Source: Dichotomocladium elegans | Taxonomy: Eukaryota > Mucoromycota > Mucoromycetes > Mucorales > Lichtheimiaceae | NCBI GenBank assembly: GCA_025716815.1 | Contig: JAIXMN010000029.1 | Location: forward strand, 124,001 to 188,000 | DNA length: 64,000 nucleotides | Reading direction: 5' to 3' | Shown here: positions 49,037-61,610 of the stretch, one piece after another | How positions within the stretch are numbered: position 1 is the stretch's first letter | How the letters are laid out: each line of letters starts with the position of its first letter | The notes under the pieces: generated by a model | Databases searched by the model: none | Told to the model about the DNA's origin: nothing | Seen by the model: only the letters and a program-made list of their open reading frames with translations | Made by a program: the position numbers and the translations under genes

Positions 49037-50092
49037 ATGAGCCGCGACGACGAATACGATTATCTCTTCAAGGGTATATTTAAGAATAATAAGAACATTT
49101 CTTTTTCTCGGCTCTGGTTTAATCATCTTATGCTTCGTAATAACTTTCATCTTGCCATCAGTTGTCCTCATTGGAGACTCGGGTGTCGGCAAGACTAACC
49201 TCTTGGGGCGATTCACACGTAATGAATTCAACCTCGAGTCGAAGAGCACAATCGGAGTTGAGTTCGCTACTCGAAGCATTCAGGTGGACAACAAGGTCAT
49301 CAAGGCTCAAATCTGGGACACTGGTAAGAACCGAGCCGTTCCTTCTCAATGAATAGAGAGCGCGCGCGCGTGTTACACAATCACAAATAGACTTATTCTA
49401 TGCTTTCTTTATAAATAGCCGGCCAAGAGCGATACCGCGCCATCACTAGCGCGTAAAGCTTAGACAAAGAAAAGAAAGGCGAACAAAAGGATTAACGTTT
49501 GTTTTCTACTGCTTAGTTATTATCGAGGCGCTGTGGGAGCATTGCTTGTATACGATATCTCCAAGCACTCGACGTATGAAAGCGTGAGTCGCTGGCTCAA
49601 GGAGTTGCGTGACCATGCCGACTCGAATATCGTAGTCATGCTTGTCGGCAACAAGAGTGATTTGAGGCACTTGAGAGCAGTGACCACGGAGGAAGCTAAG
49701 CAGTTTGCAGGTACTCCTCTCCCCCGGAACATTGGGTATTTTGCTCTTTTGCTTATCTCGGGCTATCATCCCTGTCGTAGCCGATAACGGACTGTCATTC
49801 ATTGAGACATCAGCCTTGGATTCGACCAATGTAGAGCTGTCATTCCAGCAAATTCTGACTGGTAAGCCACATGGACGCAAGTGTGTGGGAGGGTCCAGGA
49901 AGAGAGATGGGCGAGAGCGGAAGGAAAGGAACAACTGACTTATACCGCTGTTGCGGGGTGTGGGAAGAAATTTACCGGATTGTGTCCAACAAAGCGCTGG
50001 AATCATCCAGCAATACGATCAAACCGACAGGCGGACAAACCATCTTGGTGTCACAAACACCCGACGAACAGAAGCAGGGAGGATGTTGTTAA
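49037..50092 (+). CDS. RAB11: Rab GTPase, Rab11/Ypt31-32 type, 210 aa
   Basis: Six exons: 49037-49073, 49162-49323, 49419-49452, 49517-49710, 49781-49861 and 49968-50092; all joins in frame. GTP-binding motifs are complete: P-loop GDSGVGKT (residues 17-24), effector region KSTIGVEF, switch II WDTAGQERYR, NKSD and ETSA. The Rab11 signature YRAITSAYYRGA with [14 protein letters not shown] is distinctive. The C-terminus ends GGCC, a double-cysteine prenylation site. The protein drives traffic from late Golgi and recycling endosomes to the plasma membrane and, in yeast, recruits the exocyst. The third exon is only 34 bp. An AATAAA lies at 50103-50108. Confidence 0.97.
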
Positions 50093-52587
50093 AAGGGAAA
50101 CGAATAAAGAATGCATATGCATTTCCGAATGCCACCACAGATGTTCTGGACGGAACGTGGGATGAACAACACGGAAGACTTTCCGCTGATTTAAGGGTCA
50201 GGCCACCGAGTTTTACTTTGCCACCCATAATCCCCGCAATAGAATATCGCTTGATCTGGCAAACCCGATGGGAAATGGTGTGACTAAACGACTTTTTAAA
50301 TATACATCGAATCACTAGAGGCACTCACTCACTCACGCACACGCTGTAAGGAATAACTCTGCACCTTGTATCACCCTGATGGGAAGCGAAATTGTGTTCA
50401 AAGTCAGGGCTCATTTTTGCATGAGTTGAAGCACTAGTTATAATTCTGTCCGGAAGGATGCCGTGCCATGGCAGAAGATTCTCGGTGGAAGTGGGTGGAG
50501 GGGAATGGTTGTTATGCGAAAAAGAGAAGAGGCACACGCTGTTGTTATCACTCGGGTGAAATTTGGTAATTTTTCCTTCTCTAGAAAGCTGCCCGCCGAA
50601 TGACAAGCCGTGCGACTATTTAAATCCAGAATGTAAACTCTCTTTTTTTTACTCACTTCTTTCTCTTTCATCTTTCATTTGTTCCTCTACACCTCAGCAT
50701 GATGCAGCTAAACATTATTATCATCCAGTGGCTTCAGTCTCTCTCTCATGCGTTTGACCATCCTACAGCATCCTCCAACACTGACGAAGAACGAGCTAAA
50801 GCCATCACCGAATTAGCAAATGCGAACTTGACCCTCTTCGAAAAAACCTATGTCTCCTTCCCCGATTTCTCAAGCTGCGACGATTCCTCTTCAAATTGCC
50901 ATCATGCAGCATGGCCGCAGCCAACGCCTTCAACGTCTTCAACCATTGCATGCTAAACATAACCCAAACAGCTTATACGCTCTCTATACCCAAGGTTTCT
51001 TTTGTATTCACCTCATATCCACATCCGGCACCTTCCTTTCCTTCTATTCATATACCCAAGCACATATTCTCCATCCTTGTACTTATCAATCCTGTCTTGA
51101 ACCGGACTCTTCAGCTGCCTAGCATCTGGGTAATTCCCCTGCTGTTGTACCATTACTATACCATCCTTTTTGTATCTCCTTTCTTTTCTTCAAATGCAAC
51201 GAAGCATTGGTCTCTCTTATCTCTATAACCCTTTGATTTTCCTGAGAGTAATGCACGCGGTGGCGTGGCAAATTTTAAGATTCACAAATGATAAGGTGCT
51301 TCTTTTGCAAAAGAACCCTTTTTTCATATGAGCCACAACAAACTGTCGCACAGAATTCAACATGTTGCACACATGCACGCGATGTTTTTGTCAAGATCAT
51401 CTGAAAGGTGTAGGCATATGACAGCCACAAAACAGGCAAAGCTGAACAAAACTACCATCTGAAAAAGGCTCCTTGTATCATATCTTTACAGCCATCTCAT
51501 CTATGAAACGACAGTGATTGGTGTGTTTTCGGTCCGTAACGAACATCTGTCATATCCAAATTGGTTTTATCTTTCCCCTACCATTTCGCTTACTCATGCT
51601 TCGCGATGAAATTCGACAGAATATTAAAGCTTCTATATTCGGCTATAAAACCCAACCAGGACCTCGAGCGTAAAAGATCATCGATACAACCCAGGCACTG
51701 ACACATGAGAGGGAATGAAAGCATCATAAATCAAATGTCTCAAACAGAGAGCAAATGGAAGAGACAAAATGTGCGTGCTTGTATACACAAATGCCAAGCT
51801 TGAGCGGTCGCATTCTTCTGCCAGTAAACCCAAGAAGGAAAAACTGACAGCGCAGCTCCATTTCCTGGAGTCCATCCCCAGGGTACAACATGAAGTCTTC
51901 AGAAGAAAAGGGTTCATGATACTTCCTAAATCGGTATGTACAGTACATCTCTCCGGGAACAACGTTCATACAAGATAATGTCATGCGCGTATTAGTAACA
52001 ATAAAATGTGGCTACAGTCCATTCAATCAATAATTTGTCAATTAGAATACGAAGAGCATCCTGTGGGACTCATATATTTGCTGATAACCGACTTGCCAAG
52101 ATGATGTGGTAGTATAAAATAACATATGCAAACCAGGACTTCTCTTTGACATGCAGGAAACCTCTAGTTCTAATGTGGAACCATAATTTCTCGAAGCATC
52201 CTGAATACATCTTATCCATGGGAAAACAAAGTTAAACTTAGTGCTCAAAATCCATCTGTAGCGGTCATACGGTATGTTACTTACTTCGATCCATTCTAGT
52301 GATCAAACAGATGTCTCTCGCTCGTTCGCTCGTTTGATCAGTTTCAGTATCTCCTGCAAGAACTAGTTGCGTCCCTGTAAGTATTACCATCGCCCAAACT
52401 CTCTTGATGAGACGACCGCTTCGCTTCCCCGTCCCCCATTTTTGGTTGTGAGAGTCGGCCAGCTGTCCTAGAATGTCGCTTTGTACAACAGAGTAGGGAC
52501 CTTCATCTATGGATCAAAAGTGCGCTGAGAAAAAAAAATAATAGACCAAGTGGCACAACTCTTTCTTGTTCCTATACACAACTTACA
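50093..52587. other. Intergenic around one possible small gene
   Basis: Apart from the weak candidate at 50699 no exon is supported. 50,960-51,230 stays open in two other frames but without family-like content. Confidence 0.45.
50699..50956 (+). CDS. Possible small or partial gene, 85 codons, unknown
   Basis: Opens with two ATGs preceded by a TATTTAAAT box near 50616 and a long CT-rich stretch, a layout typical of fungal promoters. The first 55 or so codons look coding (DEERAKAITELANANLTLFEK). The last 30 are Ser/Pro/Cys-rich and may be past a missed donor. Downstream frames remain open to 51,228, so the real gene may have introns I could not place or may be frameshifted. The family is unknown. 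Confidence 0.35.
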   Translation: MMQLNIIIIQWLQSLSHAFDHPTASSNTDEERAKAITELANANLTLFEKTYVSFPDFSSCDDSSSNCHHAAWPQPTPSTSSTIAC

Positions 52588-54121
<1,534 letters not shown>

Positions 54122-54241
54122 ATATACCCGCCAGTTTGGTCGAGCCCTTATCCCATCGCTTGATTCCCTCATATTCGTTATGGAAATATAATAAAGGAAG
54201 AGATTGACGATAGAACACGTATGTATATTAGACTTTTTAAC

Positions 54242-57200
54242 TTAGTTTTCATACTTCGCCATGGCATCATCGAGCTTGAGTAGCCATGCGCTGTAGCTAT
54301 TGCTTGTTGCCTCCTCGGCCTCCTCCTCACCCTCCTCGTTCGTCTCTTTCTTAATATCATTGATCAGGCCGAGGATGACCCGGTACTCGTCAAACGAGAA
54401 TCGTGGGCCATTTTCGTTGATGGTGCGGATCAATCCCTCACTTCCGAGGTTGTACAATTGGTAATACTCTCGAGCACGTTCCATGATCGAGTTTTGCGAC
54501 GGCGGAACAAAGTTGCTCAGGTTCTGTTGGAGAGCGAGCACGTTGCGCATCATCTTCAGGACACCATTCTGGTTCATGCGCTTAATCTGACTCGCTTCGC
54601 TTATCAAAATATGGACCATGAGTGCAGGAAGTCCATCAAAAGCAAACATTTCATCCTTGGGAGGAAGCGAAGCAGTGATGCAATCATCCATGTCCATCAG
54701 GTCTTGATTGAGCGTTATCACATATGGGTCAGGTTCATAAGTCTCGTCCTCTAGATAGTAGTTGCCCTGTAGCAAAAGCGTGAGTTATTTCATTGGCACG
54801 CATCCCATTCTTCGAACCATACATCCTGCATAGCCATTTCCAGATAGTAGATCGTATGGCACCTGTTCTCTAGACGAAGCGTAAAGAGAGATGTTTCTGC
54901 AAGCTGTTGGTAGGTTGTAAGCAAAGTGTCGAATCGCCTGCCAAAATAAAAGTAGAATTGAGTTTTCAGCTGGACATCATAAATAACATAACATACTTTG
55001 CAGCTTCTCCCTTCAGCGGAAGTAGCACCACACCGTTTTCTTCATGCAAAGTACCACCTTGCCCCTCGTGGGACCATTGCCGTGACATGGACGGCTGGTA
55101 TACATTTTAAACATATATTCCTCTATCACGGCTACCAGTAAAATTCAATTACCTCAGGAGCGCCATGGCCTGTTTTAGAGCTGCTTGCCTTGTTTATGAT
55201 TGGCACAGAAGGCAGCTTAACCGTCTCGTTAGGTGTTCGAAGCTCCCAAATTTCCCGCACAAACCATTTCTAAGCGGAATAGAGGTCGGATTCCCTGCGT
55301 CAGCTACTTATGTTCTGGAAAATCCTGCTATAACTCACCAAACTATGGTACAGTCGGCCGAGGGCAATTAGGCGCTTGTGATCAAAAATCAACTCTTCTG
55401 CCTCGAGGGGCCGGTCCTCTTTGAGTTTGAACTCCATGGTAATCTCTGCTTGGTTTAAAGCCTTGACAAACTCGAAATTGGCTCGCTGTGCAGAGAATAT
55501 TAGATTCATAATTCGGACGTTCGCATTCACATATAGAGAACTGCCGCGCATTGACATACAGTGTCGTCGTTGAAATAAGGATTCTGGGCCAATAGACCAA
55601 TCAGACTTTCATCCTGTGCCCAGTCGCCACTTGTGCTGATATCAGCTTCGGCGCCTCCCTCCTTCTTGTCGTCATAAGCGCCACCACGGGCAACCAGAGC
55701 TATTTGCTGGTGTTAGCAGCCGGCTTCTTGCAACATGTCAGTCGTTATAATAACATACAATAAAAGCGTTGGTAGCACTTTTCATAATATTTGAGCAGAA
55801 CCACCTCGATCAAACGAGTGTATTCCTCGGTGTGGAAAGGCATGGTATGCATAGTGCGGCACAAACTTTGGATCACACTGATCAGAGCGACAGCACTCTG
55901 CAAATTCACGTTATTAAGGATGATATCTCTTTTTTTACATCTTACCTTAACAATTGGGTATTTTGAGAAGTTCTTGTAGTTACGATCGTCTTGGAACGCG
56001 TCCATGCCAACCGTCGCATGGCTGATTAGCTGCACCACCTTCTCTTCTATTTGAGGTAAGAAGACATTGATCGCAAAATCGTCAAGGAAGCTGCTAAAGC
56101 CTTCTGTGTTACGATCATCACTGAAATTATACGATATCAGTAATAATCCATCTCGAAAGCAGCCACATTATCTTACTAGTTCGGAAACACATCACGAAGA
56201 CGCACAAGGAACGCCATGGTCGGTTGCAAAAGAACACTCACGTTGTACGCATCAGGCTTGACAAGTAGTTTGTGGCGCTTGGACGCCATGTCGCTTGCGT
56301 ATTTGTCGACGAGACTTGAGTGCAAAATTGCGTCCTGCTTGCCTGCCGGGACACGCTTTGACTGTTGTTTAAACGCGCTGTACAAGTTGGTTTGAACGTT
56401 CTTATACGCCATATCCAATGCAGGATCTTCCGGCACATCAATGAAGCTAAAAAGTTGTATTTTTTTCTCGTGGGGGTTTTTAAACACGCTCTTGATGGAA
56501 GAGGTGTCTTCTGAGACCGAGACATTAATTGCCGTAGAAGGAGCGCCTCGCTCCTCAGTGGTGAGGTAGTCTTGAAGGATGTTCCTGATCTTTCATCATT
56601 TTTTAATTCACATGATATGGAGTTGGCTGTGTTAAGTACCTCGAGTTGAATAGGTCTCCATATCTCGTGGAAGTGATAAATAGGGAAACTGTCTCTGGAG
56701 ACTACATAAATGCACATTGGATGATTAGTCAATGTTAGATGTCTATCAGTAAATGAAACCTTACTATCAAGCTCCTTAGTAGCAATCAATCGCTGCAAAG
56801 TATAGTGTCAACAGCTGGACATCAACCATATTCAGTCTAAATTTCATCACATTACCTTCTTGATACGACGAGCGCATGTTTCGGTAAAGCGGAAGCCTTG
56901 AAGTACTGCCTCAATTTTTGAATAAAGAGTCCAGAGAAGATCCTTGAGGGCTTCGTTTTTGGCCTCGTTGTTTGCCTTGTCTAGGCAATACATATCGGAC
57001 GTATCCACAGCGTCTTTCTTGGGTTGGTTGATAATAATATCGGATTTGTTACCGTGCCTTTGAAGCGATGAATATATGCGACGCTTAATCTATCTCGTTC
57101 TTTCCAAATTACCTCTCCTCGACTTCTGCTATTGTTTTATCTACCAGTCGGTGTATTTCTAATGGAAGGCGCTCTCTGATAGTCTAATATTCCATTCAGA

Positions 57201-58834
57201 TTGAGCAGATGCATTCCTTGTTCACCGTATAATTCTGTATACCTCGATAGCAGCAGGTATCTCCCCCAATACAGCAAATGCTTCGATAATAATTTCCATG
57301 TAATAGTAAGAATCCGTCTCAGGATTTTTATCTGTGTCTTCCGTGACCTAAGGTTGTGTGGAATGAGAATATATCCGCTTATAGTTCATGTAGAGATAAG
57401 CACATACAATGGCGTTTTCATCCACTGCAAACATGTCCTCGCCATTATCGTCTATTTGTGCTCCTTAGGTCTTATTTGATCGTTTGGTTGGACCATTTCA
57501 TTTTCGCTTACCTGCTTCACCATTCAGCTGTGGCTGGGTATCGAAGCTGAATTGAAGAACAGATGAGCAATCATATCTTTTTATATCCTTGACGTGATTT
57601 ATGCGTACCTTCTCGGTTTTACTGCAGACTCAGGCACTTCATTGTATCCCTTCTCTTAGTACTATAGAATATGTTTTGTATCATGTCCACTTACACACTT
57701 GCTGATCAGGAACATAAGCAGTCCAACGGTTGTCACAGAACTGACTCTTGAGGTATAGATGATTATGCAATTCCTCAATAAGCAAATCGTAAAGTGCCTA
57801 GAAGAGGCGTTTGTTGAGTTCTGCTGTATCCAATAAACCGGGCTGATTTTACATTTTTCTGGCTGGCTAAAGTTCGTCGAAGATCATCCAATGCACCGAT
57901 CTGCTTCATTTCCTTGCTTTCTACTGTTTGTGCTGACTTAATCATCAGTTGCGCTGCGCTTAGGAGATGTTTGTTGCTCATCATCTTGTCCAATTTCTCT
58001 GGCGTAGACCGTATCTCCTCACTAGGAGCAGTCCAAAATTAGCGATTGGGCCAACTACTTCTCGCCCTTTCTCCCTTACATGGACTCTAGCATGTTGAGC
58101 ATCTCCTTGTGTTGCTCACTCCTGTCCCACATATTCAGCAAATCCGTTCGCTTCTCGAGCAATTCAGCCTTGCATCTTCTCAAGTTCTCCTTCATTTCAG
58201 CAACGCGCTTTTGTGAATCTATTCCATATAAAAGTTAACGGGCTTTATAAGCATGTAGGGTCTTTCTTTTCTTTATGCGAATACCATTGATGTGCTGAAG
58301 GACACCGCCAAAAGTGCCAATTGAACTGTTAAATCCCTTGTAGTATTCTACAAGATAAAGCGATTTATATGTTGGGACCATATTGCTTCAGGTTTGATCT
58401 CTCCCTTACAGACCATCCACAATTGATTCAAGCGCGATATCCAAATCATTGAGCATACGCCGGAAAGTCTTGTAGTCCTTTTTCTTTCCAACAGAGCTGT
58501 CGTCCATAAGCGCAAGCGCCAGGGTTACCGGGTCAACCTACTAGAATGTCAGTTAACTGCATCTCCAACGCAGAGACCCTATGTTGCTTACATCGTCTTT
58601 GAGCATAAAATCCCATCCATTATGGATTTCACGCAAAACAGCTTATTTTTGTTCACAGAGAACCAGAAACACGTCAAACTTCAATAGTTAACGAGAATGG
58701 ATGGCGATGATGCTACCTTCGACTTGAGCAAATCCATCGCTATTGCCGTAATAATAGTTTTCGCTCCTGGGATAATCTCGGTTCCTCGGCGATGACGGAC
58801 CATCACGACTTATGAAGGGATTGTGAGTAGCCAT
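54242..58834 (-). CDS. SEC8: Exocyst complex component SEC8 (EXOC4)
   Basis: Large gene with many short introns, about 1,000-1,100 aa expected. The start is an ATG at 58834 (MATHNPFISRDGPSSPRNR). The first exons are 58834-58717, 58641-58592 and 58537-58414, then an exon reading EYYKGFNSSIGTFGGVL. Further Sec8 blocks: IGALDDLRRTLASQK at about 57,900, LLIEELHNHLYLKSQ at about 57,770, KSVFKNPHEKKIQLFSF near 56,480, ETSLFTLRLENRCHTIYYLE near 54,880, and the last exon from about 54770 (GNYYLEDETYEPDPYV) to TAA at 54242, which includes MVHILISEASQIKRMN. Sec8 is a core subunit of the exocyst that tethers secretory vesicles at growing hyphal tips. I did not fix every splice site in the middle. Intron 3 uses a weak GTCTGT donor. 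Confidence 0.93.
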
Positions 58835-60213
58835 GCGATGGAGGGGGAGGGGAGGCAAGGATTAATACGACCAAAATCCCCGCTTCAAGCACACATGAAT
58901 TTTTTACGCCATTTGCTCTCCGCCGATAGAGGATGAAGGGTAGCTAAAAGATGGCACATGCAGCACTGCAGCGTAGATACAATAGTCCTCTTGGGATTTA
59001 TGAGCCACAGACTTGTCTTCTTGGATTAGGATCCACTTCTCAAGATATTATAAAGCAAAAGTAAGGAAGACACCACATGGGTACTTTTGAATTAGGAAAA
59101 CGTTGTTTCAGATCGACTGAATCCAGCAGGAATTCAGCTGAGAAAAGGAAATGAACAGTACCGATACGACCATATCTCTGTAATGTTCTTAGTTTAATTA
59201 AAAAGTATTCAACATACCAAAAGTCTTTGACTTTGGAAAGCGGGCCTCGGGATTTAAAAGGTCCGACCCACAACTTGTACATAATCATTCAAGGTACTGT
59301 TTATAAGGAAACCAGATTCGCTGTAACAGGTCGACCGGAGGGTGTCGCGTCCCTCTGTAAGCCGAGTGGTGGTCTATGAAGGGATGAATCAGTCCGAAGG
59401 TGGAACCACGGTTGCATGGTAGTCTTGTCGATAACAGTGTCTTGCAGAGTCTGGTGTCCAACATTCTAGCCCGGGCGTAGGCCTGAGTTAGGAGGTTGTT
59501 CAATACTGGGGAAATGCCCGAGGGTAGCAATACAGCAGGGAAAACTCAGAGCACTGGTACGGCTGTAAGATGGCACGTTGGAGAGAATTTATCATGTAAC
59601 CGCCATCGCGGGTTGGGACTCCCCCTTTTGTCTTTTTTTTTGCTTGTTACGGTTGTTTGATGCGAGTTATTAGACGCAAACTAATGCAAGCTATTCCCTG
59701 CAAGAATTTTTTAGGATTGATATGGGACAACATATGACAATAACAGTGGATGCCTGAGTAGCTATTATCCATCCCTGCAAGCTATTTTAAGCAGGCGCCT
59801 CATCTTTGAAAGTTGCGATTACATGGATATACAAGACCCAATGGTACCCTCTTGCACTTGCTTTAACGGTATACCGGATCACTTAAAGAGCAAGCGAAGT
59901 GCTGACCTGCTTTAGAGATGTTATAAATCACAAGAGTTGATATCGTCCAGCCTTTCCTCATTTTGTGATGTATAACATCAAAACAATCACTTCTGTGAAA
60001 CGCAACAAGACCGCCACCCGGCGAATATCGTCTTTCGCTTTCTGAATTGCAATCTTTTAATAACCCAAGACTCCTTTACGGCGTATGTTTTCATAATAAT
60101 CCATAGGAAGGCATAACGTACGACGTTACACGAGGTTCTCAAAACGAATAGGCAAAAACCTTCCTGTTGTTGCTGTTTGCTATTTACCGTCTTGTTTCCT
60201 CAAATTGCTTCTA
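58835..60213. other. Intergenic, with a possible transposon relic
   Basis: The minus-strand frames 59530-59285 and 59288-59040 adjoin and share a worn-coding look (ARARMLDTRLCKTLLSTRL; STFGLIHPFID), but the first lacks neighbours or introns and the pair is frameshifted. They could be remnants of a retroelement or host gene. The rest holds the promoters of SEC8 and of the gene at 60214. Confidence 0.4.
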
Positions 60214-61194
60214 ATGCGCCCTTCCATCCACAAGCTCGGCGATATTCGCCATGGGGCAATCTATGTGCTCTTCTTCGTTGCATCAATCATACTTGCCAAC
60301 AGTCGCGTTGATGCTGTCGGTGCGACCTTGTCCTGTAATCGGCCCTGCGAAATCATCGCGAGGGATCCCATCCCGGCAGGCTCAAATCTTGAGCTTACCT
60401 GGACAGAGACTGGCAACTACCTTCCGTCCCGCTTCGATATCGTCCTTGCCTGGGGCCTAGCCTCAAATGCGCTCACCACTCTCATTGCATTCCTAAACTA
60501 CACACAGCCTGTACAGAACGCAACGGCGCAGACATATACGACAAGTATTACCCTCCCATCCAACGTACCTTCTGGGGACTATTACTGGATCATGATTACC
60601 CCTCACGATGTCGCCAATTATTCGGTGTATGCGACTAATTTTGGCCCCTACCACATTTATGGCAGCGATGTCGCGCCTAGCTCGATGCCATCGGCGCAGT
60701 ACCCTTTTAAAATTGACGTAGTATGTGGAAATAACCTAGGTCAATGCGGGGGAGCCAATATCATACAACCCGGTGCACCTCTGTTGGTGAGCTGGAGCTA
60801 TTCCGCAATGTCCTTCCAGGCGTCCATCTTCTGGGGGAATCCGGATCTACTCGGATTGAATTCGGTGGCTGTGGTGCAGCTCTTTCCATACACGAATACT
60901 ATGGTGGCCTCGAATAGACAAAACACAAATAACTATTCCATCTCCGTCTCGACTCAGAGTCTGCTCCATGGAGTCCCTCCGGGTCTTTATTACTATGTGG
61001 GTGTTGTATCCACAGGCTCATCTGCGTCCGTACGATCGTTTGCGGGACCATTCACAATCCGGCCGTCTGGATACAGCAGTCAAGCATCCAGGCTACCGGT
61101 GACACCAGCAGTGTGGCTGGCGATGGGAACTATAGTACTGCATTCGTTAATGCTTTTTAGCCACTTTCCCAAAACAACAGCACCAGCTTATTAA
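60214..61194 (+). CDS. Predicted secreted membrane-anchored protein with Kre9/Knh1-like folds, 326 aa
   Basis: Single exon. The true start is the ATG at 60214; an upstream in-frame TTG was rejected. Residues 16-33 (GAIYVLFFVASIILANSR) make a signal peptide. Two beta-sandwich-like units follow, each built as '..PAG..L.L.W......VPSGDYYWI.I......GPY.I': the first in residues 40-150 (PIPAGSNLELTWTETG, NVPSGDYYWIMI) and the second in residues 165-290 (IQPGAPLLVSWSYS, GVPPGLYYYVGVV, AGPFTI). This resembles the Kre9/Knh1 N-terminal domain of fungal cell-wall proteins. Several N-glycosylation sequons (NYT, NAT, NYS) are present. The C-terminus has one hydrophobic segment (VWLAMGTIVLHSLMLF), which could be a membrane or GPI anchor. 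The role is likely at the cell surface; the details are unknown. Confidence 0.8.
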   Translation: MRPSIHKLGDIRHGAIYVLFFVASIILANSRVDAVGATLSCNRPCEIIARDPIPAGSNLELTWTETGNYLPSRFDIVLAWGLASNALTTLIAFLNYTQPVQNATAQTYTTSITLPSNVPSGDYYWIMITPHDVANYSVYATNFGPYHIYGSDVAPSSMPSAQYPFKIDVVCGNNLGQCGGANIIQPGAPLLVSWSYSAMSFQASIFWGNPDLLGLNSVAVVQLFPYTNTMVASNRQNTNNYSISVSTQSLLHGVPPGLYYYVGVVSTGSSASVRSFAGPFTIRPSGYSSQASRLPVTPAVWLAMGTIVLHSLMLFSHFPKTTAPAY

Positions 61195-61247
61195 TAAACA
61201 CGGCTATTCTCTCTCGCTCTCTCTTCCGCTATATCATTCTTTCCTTT

Positions 61248-61610
61248 ATGAACATTGTTTTCCCCACTCCTGCTTCCCCTCGTCCTGTTCAGCGGCGAAA
61301 GTATCATGCTTTCGTAGAACGCATGAAACGTGCACTCAGGCGAAAGAAAGCAGCTGCAGTTCCACCTCCACCTCCACCATCCGCGTCGCTCATCCAACTC
61401 TCCTTCCCAATCAACATCCCATTGCCATCGCTGGCTCCATGGCAGATCAATATTTTCCTAAGCGGCGGAATTCTTTTACTCGTAGTCATCGCCTTTGGAC
61501 TTTACCAAGTGGGCCGTATATTGAGCATTCTCGAGCGCATCGTGTTTAATATTGATCACGGCTTAGCCCTTATCTTTGGCTTTTTAAAGTGGGTTATATC
61601 CCAAAAATGA
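61248..61610 (+). CDS. Small single-pass membrane protein, 120 aa, unknown
   Basis: Single exon from an ATG in TTTATGAAC context. The N-terminal third is basic (RRKYHAFVERMKRALRRKK), followed by a run of six prolines, a hydrophobic membrane helix at about residues 70-92 (FLSGGILLLVVIAFGLYQVG) and a second amphipathic or re-entrant hydrophobic end (ALIFGFLKWVI). I know no family. It starts only 53 bp after the stop of the secreted protein on the same strand, behind a CT-rich stretch that could be its own promoter element. A shared bicistronic transcript is the alternative. Confidence 0.6.
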   Translation: MNIVFPTPASPRPVQRRKYHAFVERMKRALRRKKAAAVPPPPPPSASLIQLSFPINIPLPSLAPWQINIFLSGGILLLVVIAFGLYQVGRILSILERIVFNIDHGLALIFGFLKWVISQK

